Origin: UMGS1649 sp045611765
GTDB lineage: Bacteria; Bacillota; Clostridia; TANB77; CAG-465
Reading direction: 5' to 3'
Assembly: GCA_045611765.1 (NCBI GenBank)
Contig: JAZKXT010000007.1
Span: 46,866-110,865 of the forward strand
Length of the DNA stretch: 64,000 bases
The translations under genes and the position numbers were made by a program. Position 1 is the stretch's first letter. The number at the start of each line of letters is the position of its first letter. Below, in pieces: positions 1 through 6,621 of the stretch. A model generated the notes under the pieces. It searched no databases, had not been told where the DNA came from, and was given only the letters and a program-made list of their open reading frames with translations.

Positions 1-1
1 A

Positions 2-109
2 ATTGAAACTGTGCCTAGCAGTTTAGTAGCTAAAATATTTGCTTTCGAAAGAGCGGATTTGTTTAGTATAGATGATGGTGATAGAGAAAACGTTGTAATA
101 GATGTTTAG
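2..109 (+). CDS. C-terminal end of an unidentified protein (5' truncated)
   Basis: An open frame enters from the left edge and stops with TAG. It gives 35 residues, ending in ADLFSIDDGDRENVVIDV. A good terminator follows 21 bases later, which supports a real gene end. The tail is too short to assign to a family. Confidence 0.5.
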   Translation: METVPSSLVAKIFAFERADLFSIDDGDRENVVIDV

Positions 110-130
110 ATAACAAATTATAATAAAAAG

Positions 131-166
131 GCGTAGGTAATTTGAAATTATCTATGCTTTATTTTT
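131..166 (+). terminator. Rho-independent terminator
   Basis: Arms 131-142 and 146-157 pair over 12 positions (two G-U pairs) around a 3-base loop, followed by TTTATTTTT. It closes the gene entering from the left. Confidence 0.75.
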
Positions 167-194
167 ACATCTTTTTTTAGTTAAGAGACCCGAA

Positions 195-223
195 TTGACA
201 TAATATTAAAAGTATATTATAAT
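195..223 (+). promoter_or_regulatory. Sigma-A type promoter for the Nudix gene
   Basis: TTGACA at 195-200 and TATAAT at 218-223 with a 17-base spacer, a full consensus match. It lies between the terminator at 131-166 and the gene starting at 279. Confidence 0.8.
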
Positions 224-278
224 ATTTCTGTTGTAGAAAAAGATGATGTGTTTGTTATACAAAGGGAGGAAGAATAAA

Positions 279-689
279 ATGTCGGAAATAGAGATACATG
301 AGTTGGGTTATTGCGATGAAAAAGAATATACGAGAGTGGTTTGCGTTAGTAGGTATAAAGGAAAGTTCGTTTTTTCATATAATAGTAAAAGAAAGGGATG
401 GGAAATCCCAGGTGGACATATAGAAGAAGGGGAGACGTGGGAGCAAGCTGCAAAAAGAGAAATGTTTGAGGAAACAGGAGCAACTAAAATTAAATTAGAA
501 CCGATTTGTGTGTATAAAATAAGCACGTACGCATTATTATGTTTCTGCGAAATATTAGAAATGGATGAATTGCCTCCAGAATATGAAATGGAGAAAATAA
601 TGTTTTCAGATAAGCTACCCGAAAACTTAACTTTCCCGGATGCATATAAGTTGTATTTTGATATAGCAAAAAAATATCTTGAAAAATAA
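279..689 (+). CDS. Nudix hydrolase family protein
   Basis: 136 residues starting at ATG 279, chosen over the in-frame ATG at 243 because AAAGGGAGGA sits 8 bases upstream. The Nudix box spans about residues 46-68: G-x5-E-x7-REMFEETGA with every key residue present, so it should bind Mg2+ and hydrolyse a nucleoside diphosphate linked to another group. The length is that of a bare Nudix domain. The substrate cannot be read from sequence; NTP clean-up (MutT-like) or nucleotide-derivative hydrolysis are both possible. The MTA/SAH nucleosidase gene follows after 11 bases, so the two are probably co-transcribed from the promoter at 195-223. Confidence 0.88.
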   Translation: MSEIEIHELGYCDEKEYTRVVCVSRYKGKFVFSYNSKRKGWEIPGGHIEEGETWEQAAKREMFEETGATKIKLEPICVYKISTYALLCFCEILEMDELPPEYEMEKIMFSDKLPENLTFPDAYKLYFDIAKKYLEK

Positions 690-700
690 AGAGGGGGAGA

Positions 701-1363
701 ATGATGAAAATAGCAATAATTGTGGCAATGGCTAAAGAGATGGAAAGATTTTTAGAGTTGTATAATCCTAAACTTATAGACGAACAAAGAAAAATATATA
801 TTAGTGATAAACTTGTATTTGTAGAAAGTGGAATTGGAAAGGTGAATTCTGCTATGTTGGCTCAACATTTAATAGATAAATATGATGTTGATGTAATAAT
901 TAGTTCTGGTTGTGCAGGAAGTTTAACCAGTGATTTAAAAGTATTGGATGTTATAATTCCACCTTATGTTACTTATCATGACTTTTTGCCTGAAAGAGTA
1001 ATGAGGTATAGCGTTCCAGATGAAGGGAATATAACGGTAGACGAAAATATAAGGCAGTTATTTAAAGCGACTGCTACTAATATGGAAAATGTACATTATG
1101 TAGAAACTCCAATTTGTAGTGGTGACTGTTATGTTACAGATGGCGTGACTGCAAATAGTATAGTTCAAAGAACGGGAGCTACAGTAGTAGATATGGAAAG
1201 TGCATCTATTGCTCACGTGGCAAGAAAAAACCGTGTTCCGTTTATAACAATCCGAACAATTTCAGATTTTGCTGACGGAAATGACGAACTGGAAAAACAA
1301 GCGGCAGATATATCTTCAGAAATTATATATAAAAGTATAGAAAAAATCTTGAAAAACTGTTGA
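701..1363 (+). CDS. mtnN: 5'-methylthioadenosine/S-adenosylhomocysteine nucleosidase
   Basis: 220 residues, full length for the MTAN branch of the PNP/UDP phosphorylase superfamily. It cleaves the glycosidic bond of MTA and SAH, giving adenine and the thioribose, in polyamine/SAM salvage and quorum-signal metabolism. Visible family features: AMAKEME at the N-terminus with a Glu at residue 13 in the acid/base position, a GIGKVNSA turn, the substrate-binding VDMESA segment, and the catalytic Asp in TISDFADG. ATG at 704 is an equally good or better start: the GAGGGGG site at 691-697 is close to 701. Confidence 0.93.
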   Translation: MMKIAIIVAMAKEMERFLELYNPKLIDEQRKIYISDKLVFVESGIGKVNSAMLAQHLIDKYDVDVIISSGCAGSLTSDLKVLDVIIPPYVTYHDFLPERVMRYSVPDEGNITVDENIRQLFKATATNMENVHYVETPICSGDCYVTDGVTANSIVQRTGATVVDMESASIAHVARKNRVPFITIRTISDFADGNDELEKQAADISSEIIYKSIEKILKNC

Positions 1364-1388
1364 CTTTATACTACTACGGTAGTATAAT
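1360..1388 (+). promoter_or_regulatory. Promoter of the ylxM-ffh operon with an embedded palindrome
   Basis: TTGACT at 1360-1365, a 17-base spacer and TATAAT at 1383-1388. The -35 box overlaps the stop codon of mtnN. A palindrome with 9-base arms (1366-1374 and 1379-1387, core ATACTAC/GTAGTAT) fills the spacer and part of the -10 box, the place where a repressor or a spacer-twisting activator would bind. No regulator that recognises it is evident here. Confidence 0.75.
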
Positions 1389-1390
1389 AA

Positions 1391-1418
1391 ATGAGTAAAG
1401 CGAATTTGCTTTACTCAT
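1391..1418 (+). repeat. Perfect stem-loop at the 5' end of the ylxM-ffh transcript
   Basis: ATGAGTAAAGC at 1391-1401 and its exact reverse complement at 1408-1418 around a 6-base loop. It begins within a few bases of the predicted transcription start, so it would be the very 5' end of the mRNA. It is followed by TCTGTCTTTT, a weak U-rich tract, so it may stabilise the mRNA end or attenuate transcription. Confidence 0.7.
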
Positions 1419-1441
1419 TCTGTCTTTTAGAGGTGAATAAA

Positions 1442-1753
1442 GTGGAAGATAAAGAAAGAAAAATACAGCTGTATGAAACATATAGTAAGATGCTAACAAC
1501 AAATATGCAAGATGTATTTGAACAATATTATTTTTCAGATTTGTCTTTAAGAGAAATAGCAGCAAACAATGAGATTTCTTTTCAAGCTGTAAGAGATACT
1601 TTGAAAAAAGTAGAAAAACAGCTTTCGGAACTAGAAATAAAAATTGGTATGCTTACTTTAAAAGAAAAGATTAATGAAATAAACGAATATGTATCTAGTC
1701 CAAATATGGAAGTAGAAGAATTAATAAACAAAGTGAAAAAGTTAGGAGAATAA
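1442..1753 (+). CDS. ylxM: YlxM-family DNA-binding protein (UPF0122)
   Basis: 103 residues from GTG 1442, preferred to the ATG at 1391 because AGGTG lies 6 bases upstream and the ATG falls in the leader hairpin. It has a sigma-70 region 4-like helix-turn-helix: YFSDLSLREIA then the recognition-helix stretch SFQAVRDTLKKVEKQL. YlxM is known as a partner encoded next to ffh in Firmicutes and implicated in SRP function; its exact role is not settled. Only 2 bases separate it from ffh. Confidence 0.9.
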   Translation: MEDKERKIQLYETYSKMLTTNMQDVFEQYYFSDLSLREIAANNEISFQAVRDTLKKVEKQLSELEIKIGMLTLKEKINEINEYVSSPNMEVEELINKVKKLGE

Positions 1754-1755
1754 AC

Positions 1756-3087
1756 ATGTTTGAAAGTTTATCAGATAAACTACAAAATATAGCAAGAAAA
1801 TTAAGAGGAACTGCAAGAATTACAGAAAAAGACCTAAAAGAAATGCTAAGAGAGGTAAAGCTTGCGCTTCTTGAAGCGGATGTAAACTATATGGTTGTTA
1901 AGACATTTATTAAAGCTATCGAAGAAAAAGCTTTAGGCGAAGATGTAATGAAGTCTTTAACGCCAGGACAACAAGTAGTTAAAATTGTAAAAGATGAATT
2001 AACAAAAATGTTGGGCGGAACAGATTCAAAAATAAATATATCGTCAAATCCACCAACAGTAATAATGCTTATAGGTCTTCAAGGTAGTGGTAAAACAACA
2101 CTTGCTGGAAAACTTGCCAATTACTTAAGAAAACAAGGAAGAAAACCTCTTCTTGTTGCATGTGATGTATATAGGCCAGCGGCTATAACACAACTTAGAA
2201 CATTAGGTAATTCATTATCTATCCCAGTGTATAGTGAAGAGAATAACAAAGATGTTGTAGATATTACTAAAAATGCATTTAAAGAGGCCAACTCCAAAAT
2301 GTGTGATACAGTAATTATAGATACAGCAGGGCGTATTCAAATAGACGAAGTTCTCATGGATGAATTAGTAAGACTTAAAGCTTTCGCTAAACCTCATGAG
2401 ATAATGCTTGTTGTAGATAGTATGGCTGGTCAAGAGTCTGTCAATATTGCAAATACTTTTAACGAGAAAGTTGGAATAGACAGTATTACACTTACAAAGC
2501 TTGATTCAGATACACGTGGTGGAGCAGCACTTTCTGTAAAACATGTAACTGGTAAACCTATAAAGTTTGCATCTGTTGGTGAAAAGCTAAGTGATTTAGA
2601 AGTATTCCACCCAGATAGAGTAGCATCAAGAATTCTTGGAATGGGAGATGTGTTATCTGTAATTGAGCAAGCTGAAGAACTTTATGAACAACAGGAAGCA
2701 GAAGATTTAGAAAAAAGAATAAGAAAAAATGAATTTACTTTAGAAGATTATAAAGCTCAAATAAAGAAAATACGTAAAATGGGGATGAGTAAATTAATGG
2801 CTATGATGCCAGGAGTTCCCGCTGAACTAAAAAATGCTGAAATTGATGAAAAACAAATAGACAAAATAGAGGCTATTATAAATTCAATGACAGCTAAAGA
2901 AAGACGCAATGCAAGCTTGCTTAATGCATCTAGAAGAAAAAGAATAGCAACAGGTAGTGGAACAGCAGTTTCAGATGTAAATAGAGTAGTTAGTCAATAT
3001 GAACAAATGAGAAAAATGATGAAAGATATGTTAAATGGCAAAAATCCACTCGCAGCTTTAAATATGAAGCGCAAGGGTTTTAGATAA
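1756..3087 (+). CDS. ffh: Signal recognition particle protein Ffh
   Basis: 443 residues, normal for Ffh. It is the SRP GTPase that binds 4.5S RNA and signal sequences and docks with FtsY (encoded at 39.4 kb). Order: N domain (about 1-90), G domain with P-loop GLQGSGKTT, DVYRPAA, DTAGR, TKLDSDTRGG, then the Met-rich M domain with GMSKLMAMMPG and the RNA-binding segment around RRNASLLNASRRKRI. It lies between ylxM and rpsP in the usual order. Confidence 0.98.
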   Translation: MFESLSDKLQNIARKLRGTARITEKDLKEMLREVKLALLEADVNYMVVKTFIKAIEEKALGEDVMKSLTPGQQVVKIVKDELTKMLGGTDSKINISSNPPTVIMLIGLQGSGKTTLAGKLANYLRKQGRKPLLVACDVYRPAAITQLRTLGNSLSIPVYSEENNKDVVDITKNAFKEANSKMCDTVIIDTAGRIQIDEVLMDELVRLKAFAKPHEIMLVVDSMAGQESVNIANTFNEKVGIDSITLTKLDSDTRGGAALSVKHVTGKPIKFASVGEKLSDLEVFHPDRVASRILGMGDVLSVIEQAEELYEQQEAEDLEKRIRKNEFTLEDYKAQIKKIRKMGMSKLMAMMPGVPAELKNAEIDEKQIDKIEAIINSMTAKERRNASLLNASRRKRIATGSGTAVSDVNRVVSQYEQMRKMMKDMLNGKNPLAALNMKRKGFR

Positions 3088-3123
3088 AAAACAATTTATA
3101 TAAATTTTAAGGAGGTGACTTTA

Positions 3124-3375
3124 ATGGTTAAAATAAGATTAAGAAGAGATGGTGCTAAAAAAGCTCCATATTACACAATGGTTGTTGCAGATTCTAGATA
3201 TCCAATGGATGGTAGATTTATAGAAAAAGTTGGTACATACAATCCTATGACTGAACCAAAACAAATAAATCTAGATACAGAAAAAATAAAAGAATGGATA
3301 AGAAAAGGTGCAAAACCAACAGATACTGCAAAAGCATTAATCGCACAAGCAGGAATCGATCTTAAGGAGGTCTAG
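3124..3375 (+). CDS. rpsP: 30S ribosomal protein S16
   Basis: 83 residues from ATG 3124; AAGGAGGTG at 3109-3117 decides this start. Family hallmarks are MVKIRLRRDGAKKAPYY and the GRFIEKVGTYNP segment. S16 is needed for assembly of the 30S subunit. It is followed after 2 bases by khpA; the end of rpsP carries the AAGGAGG site used by khpA. Confidence 0.97.
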   Translation: MVKIRLRRDGAKKAPYYTMVVADSRYPMDGRFIEKVGTYNPMTEPKQINLDTEKIKEWIRKGAKPTDTAKALIAQAGIDLKEV

Positions 3376-3377
3376 TC

Positions 3378-3611
3378 ATGTATAAAGATTTAGTAGAGTA
3401 TCTTATAAAATCATTAGTAGATAATACAGAAGCAGTTGTTATAACTGAAGCTGATGTTGACGGTAGAATTGTTATAACAGTTAAAGTAGACACAGCAGAT
3501 ATGGGTAGAGTTATTGGCAAAGATGGAAGAATTATAAAATCTATTAGAGAAATAGTTCGTGCATATAGTGCTAAAAACCACGCTAAAGTTTCTGTAGATA
3601 TTGAAGAGTAG
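3378..3611 (+). CDS. khpA: KhpA family KH-domain RNA-binding protein
   Basis: 77 residues containing one type II KH domain with the GKDG loop (VIGKDGRIIKSI) at about residues 41-52. In Firmicutes KhpA pairs with KhpB as a small-RNA/mRNA binding dimer affecting cell division. Its place between rpsP and rimM is the standard one. Confidence 0.93.
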   Translation: MYKDLVEYLIKSLVDNTEAVVITEADVDGRIVITVKVDTADMGRVIGKDGRIIKSIREIVRAYSAKNHAKVSVDIEE

Positions 3612-3615
3612 GCGT

Positions 3616-4110
3616 ATGGCAGATTTAATAGAATTTGGTAAAATAGTAAATACACACGGCCTTAAAGGTGAAGTTAAAGTTTACTCGTATACAGACAATG
3701 AAGCAAATATACTTAAACTGAAAAAAGTATATATTGCTGGCACAAAGTATGATGTTCAAAGTATCAAGCCTTTTAAGAATATGTTCATTATGAAATTAAA
3801 AGGAATAGATATAATTGAAGATACAAAACCACTTATAGATAAAATGTGTTTTAGAGAAATTGTTTCTGGTGAATCTAATGACGACGAGGGCTATTTTATA
3901 AAAGACTTAGTAGGACTTCAAGTTGTAGATGAAGAAGGGAACATGGTTGGAACACTTAAAGAGGTGTTTAATACTGGTGCGAATGATGTATATGAAGTTG
4001 TCTTGGAAGATGGTAAAGCTATTTATCTTCCAGCAATAAAACAAGTAGTAAAGAAAATAGATATTGCATCTCACATAATGGTTGTAAAAATTATGGAGGG
4101 ATTAATATAA
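3616..4110 (+). CDS. rimM: Ribosome maturation factor RimM
   Basis: 164 residues from ATG 3616 (a TTG at 3601 inside khpA is a poorer option). The N-terminal RimM domain opens with EFGKIVNTHGLKGEVKV. A C-terminal PRC-barrel follows from about residue 92 (YFIKDLVGLQVVDEEG and the DVYEV strand). RimM binds S19 and helps mature the 30S head. Its TAA overlaps the trmD ATG by one base (TAATG), pointing to translational coupling. Confidence 0.95.
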   Translation: MADLIEFGKIVNTHGLKGEVKVYSYTDNEANILKLKKVYIAGTKYDVQSIKPFKNMFIMKLKGIDIIEDTKPLIDKMCFREIVSGESNDDEGYFIKDLVGLQVVDEEGNMVGTLKEVFNTGANDVYEVVLEDGKAIYLPAIKQVVKKIDIASHIMVVKIMEGLI

Positions 4111-4847
4111 TGAAGTTTACTATAATAACACTTTTCCCAAGTGTCATAAATGAATATATTTCTACTAGTATAATTTCAAAAGCACAAGATAAAAATCTTA
4201 TAGAAATAGATGTGGTAGATTTAAGACAGTTTGGAAAAGGTTCAAGAAGAAATGTAGACGACACAGTTTATGGCGGTGGAGATGGTATGGTTATAACAGC
4301 ACCTGTACTAGATGAAGCGTTAGCTTCAATAGATGGTATAGATACCGCGCATATCATATACTTAAGTCCAAAAGGAAAAGTTTTAACTCAAAAAGTGTCA
4401 AATGAATTGTTAGAACATAAACACATTGTGTTTATAGCAGGACATTATGAAGGTATAGATGAAAGAATATTTTCATTATACAACATACATGAATTATCTA
4501 TAGGAGACTATGTATTAACTGGCGGAGAATTACCTGCACTTGTGGTATTAGATAGTATAACACGTTTAATACCAGGGGTAATTAAAGAGGGCTCAAGACA
4601 AAATGAAAGTTTTGAAGGGCTGCTTTTAGAAGAGTCACAGTATACAAAACCTGAAGAATATAAAGGACTAAAGGTGCCAGAAGTACTTTTATCTGGAAAT
4701 CACGCAAAAGTTGATGAATATAGATATGAAGAAAAACTTTACCAAACATTAAAAAAACGACCAGACCTATTTAAAAGATACATAAATGAAAACAAATTAG
4801 ACATAAACAAAATTAATGAAATCATAACCAAAAAGGAGGGAAACTAA
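4110..4847 (+). CDS. trmD: tRNA (guanine-37-N1)-methyltransferase TrmD
   Basis: 245 residues, full length. TrmD methylates G37 of tRNAs reading CNN codons, using SAM. The SPOUT trefoil-knot segments are present: DDTVYGGGDGMV, LSPKGKVLTQ, FIAGHYEGIDER and SIGDYVLTGGELPA. It is in operon with rimM upstream (1-base overlap) and rplS downstream. Confidence 0.97.
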   Translation: MKFTIITLFPSVINEYISTSIISKAQDKNLIEIDVVDLRQFGKGSRRNVDDTVYGGGDGMVITAPVLDEALASIDGIDTAHIIYLSPKGKVLTQKVSNELLEHKHIVFIAGHYEGIDERIFSLYNIHELSIGDYVLTGGELPALVVLDSITRLIPGVIKEGSRQNESFEGLLLEESQYTKPEEYKGLKVPEVLLSGNHAKVDEYRYEEKLYQTLKKRPDLFKRYINENKLDINKINEIITKKEGN

Positions 4848-4848
4848 A

Positions 4849-5190
4849 ATGGATATAATTAAAGCTATAGAACAAGAACAAATAAACGAAAACATTGCTA
4901 ACTTCAAAGTTGGGGATCAAGTTAAAGTTCACGTTAAAATTAAAGAAGGAAACAGAGAGAGAATCCAAGTATTTGAAGGATTTGTTATAAAACGTCAAAA
5001 TGCTGGAGTTAACGAAACATTTACAGTAAGAAAAATATCTTATGGTGTAGGTGTTGAAAGAACATTCCCAGTTCATTCTAAAACAATAGATAAAATCGAA
5101 GTTGTTAGAAGTTCTAAGGTAAGAAGAGCTAAATTATATTACCTAAGAGATAGAGTAGGTAAAGCGGCTAAACCAGCTGAAAAGAAATAA
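4849..5190 (+). CDS. rplS: 50S ribosomal protein L19
   Basis: 113 residues. Typical L19 signatures: GDQVKVHVKIKEGNRERIQ, FEGFVIKRQ, then RTFPVHSKTIDKIEV and KVRRAKLYYLRDR. AAAGGAGGG sits upstream. It is the last gene of the operon; the terminator at 5226-5259 follows. Confidence 0.97.
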   Translation: MDIIKAIEQEQINENIANFKVGDQVKVHVKIKEGNRERIQVFEGFVIKRQNAGVNETFTVRKISYGVGVERTFPVHSKTIDKIEVVRSSKVRRAKLYYLRDRVGKAAKPAEKK

Positions 5191-5225
5191 TTAGCAAAAA
5201 TTTAAAAACATAAATAAAATAATGG

Positions 5226-5259
5226 GGGAGCTAGAGATGTAATCTCAGGCTTCTTTTTT
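5226..5259 (+). terminator. Terminator of the ffh-rplS operon
   Basis: AGCTAGAGA pairs with TCTCAGGCT (one mismatch, one G-U) and is followed by TTCTTTTTT. The stretch from here to 5365 contains a further small hairpin (TGGTTAG/CTAACCA near 5305-5325) and no gene. Confidence 0.65.
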
Positions 5260-5365
5260 GTCGAATTTTGGCGAATTCAGTAAATACAATAAGTTGTAGG
5301 GGGAACTGGTTAGAGAAACTAACCAATATAATAATTATAAAATATACTTTAAGGCGGGGTAAAAT

Positions 5366-5851
5366 ATGAATGAAAATAGCGTTATAAATAAACAATTAAA
5401 AGAAACTATAGATGTTTTAAATGATGTAGATGAAGGTATGGGAAGTGAATATGCGGGGTGGATGAGAGATAAAGCTATAATTAAATTTAAAAAGGATATG
5501 CCACAATTTGCTATAACAAGCAATTATATTTATTGGTGTAATTTGGGAATAAATGTAGGTAGTGAACAAAACAAAATTAGACCAGTATTAGTTATAAAAA
5601 CAAAAATAAATTCTACAATATGTACAATATTGCCATTAACTTCAGAGAGAATGAATGATACAAGATGGTATCATGTGGATTTAGAATATTGTAATTCTAC
5701 TGTATTAGTAGAGCAACTTAAAAATATAAGTAAGTTAAGAATATTAAGTCCGCATAGAACAAAAGGTAAACTAACAAAAATTACAACGAAAGACTGGCAA
5801 AATATAAATAAAGCGTTAACTCAATATTATACTATGACAAAGTGGGAATAA
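5366..5851 (+). CDS. MazF/PemK-family toxin-like protein (orphan)
   Basis: 161 residues. The MazF/PemK fold starts near residue 54 (YIYWCNLGINVGSEQNKIRPV) with the strand VLVIKTK and the ICTILPLTS motif typical of these endoribonucleases, then VEQLKNISKLRILS, the usual helix near the C-terminus. An N-terminal extension of about 50 mostly helical residues is not part of classic MazF. No antitoxin gene precedes or follows it, which is unusual. Instead a promoter and a repeat-hairpin array start 15 bases after the stop. Activity as a ribosome-independent mRNA endonuclease is inferred from family only. The AAGGCGGGG site fixes the ATG. Confidence 0.8.
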   Translation: MNENSVINKQLKETIDVLNDVDEGMGSEYAGWMRDKAIIKFKKDMPQFAITSNYIYWCNLGINVGSEQNKIRPVLVIKTKINSTICTILPLTSERMNDTRWYHVDLEYCNSTVLVEQLKNISKLRILSPHRTKGKLTKITTKDWQNINKALTQYYTMTKWE

Positions 5852-5865
5852 TAGTTAGAAATAAA

Positions 5866-5893
5866 TTGACATTTACTATAAATATGTTATAAT
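5866..5893 (+). promoter_or_regulatory. Strong extended -10 promoter ahead of the hairpin array
   Basis: TTGACA at 5866-5871, a 16-base spacer and TATAAT at 5888-5893, preceded by TG (extended -10). No open frame follows for more than 700 bases, so it probably drives a non-coding RNA. Confidence 0.8.
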
Positions 5894-5899
5894 TAAATT

Positions 5900-6090
5900 A
5901 TTAGAACATTGTAATCCGTTACTAAGGTAACGTAATCATTGTAATCCGATAGTCGAAAGGCTATCGTTTTTTGTTATAATATTAAAATAGTTGCATATAA
6001 TATTATTACATTGTAATCCAGTATTTTATACTGTATTTAATATTAATCCAGCCAAAGCTTGTTAAGTCTTTGGCTGATATATTTTTTAGA
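5900..6090 (+). ncRNA. Array of four 'ATTGTAATCC + hairpin' units, candidate small RNA
   Basis: CATTGTAATCC occurs at 5907, 5937 and 6009, with a decayed copy (ATTAATCC) at 6042. Each copy runs straight into a hairpin whose first stem base is the last C of the box: CGTTAC/GTAACG (5917-5932), CGATAG/CTATCG (5947-5966), CAGTAT/ATACTG (6019-6033) and a 9-base-pair stem CAGCCAAAG/CTTTGGCTG (6049-6076). Hairpins 2 and 4 are followed by TTTTTT and ATATATTTTTT, so both could terminate. The boxes are conserved but the stems differ in sequence, which implies selection on structure. Start and end are estimated. Confidence 0.6.
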
Positions 6091-6136
6091 ATAAAAGTAA
6101 GAATAAAATACTGATAGTAACAAATACCTGTAAATA

Positions 6137-6165
6137 TTGACTTTTCAAGGGGAGTGTAGTATAAT
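6137..6165 (+). promoter_or_regulatory. Promoter of the large structured RNA
   Basis: TTGACT at 6137-6142, a 17-base spacer and TATAAT at 6160-6165. Confidence 0.75.
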
Positions 6166-6171
6166 AATTGA

Positions 6172-6556
6172 CGTAAATATAATTTGTTGATACTAACTAT
6201 GTATCAAATGTATGTTAAAGCTAAAGTTGTTAGACGTCGACCCCTGGCGGGTCAGCCGTGACTAACGGTTTCCGAGCGTCTCTTCCGTGGGCAACCGGGC
6301 GTAGATGTGAACTTGAATAAAGTTCCATGCAACTTAGCTTTGATATAAAACCTGGTTTGAAAGTTTGGCCATATGAGTAAAACCAGTCGGGGGAGACGGC
6401 AAAGTTGTACTATGTTAAATTCTAGCTAGCGAGAATTTTTACGAATAACGTGCAACCCCTCATGGAAGTTATAGCTGAATATTCGGCTCAATGTTCCAAC
6501 AGTCTATAAAGCAGAAAAGGTACCCATCAGTAAGCTGGTGGGGCCGTTTTCTATTT
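6172..6556 (+). ncRNA. Large structured non-coding RNA (about 385 nt), class not identified
   Basis: The stretch has no useful open frame, is more G+C-rich than its surroundings and folds into many nested helices. AGCTAA(A)GTTG near 6221 pairs with CAACTTAGCT near 6330 and encloses AGACG/CGTCT, a GACCC/GGGTC hairpin and a CCGT/ACGG hairpin. Further on are CTGGTTT/AAACCAG, GTTGTAC/GTGCAAC with CCC facing GGGG, AAATTCT/AGAATTT, and AGCTGA/TCGGCT. A long terminal hairpin (CCCATCAG/CTGGTGGG enclosed by AGAAAA/TTTTCT) ends at about 6553. It lacks the conserved cores of RNase P RNA, tmRNA and T-box leaders. Ornate Firmicute RNAs such as the raiA motif are the first candidates to compare. Confidence 0.65.
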
Positions 6557-6621
6557 AAAATTAAATGTTGAAAAATGTCGTAAATTGTGCTAAACTAAAT
6601 ATCACAAATAGGAGAGAGATT

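Noticed and set aside
5907..6076. CRISPR array
   Set aside because: Repeats are only 11 bases, spacing is uneven (30, 72, 33) and each unit is a hairpin; no cas genes.
6172..6556. RNase P RNA, tmRNA or T-box leader
   Set aside because: The conserved GAGGAAAGUC/ACAGA cores of RNase P, the tRNA-like ends of tmRNA and the AGGGTGG antiterminator box are all missing.
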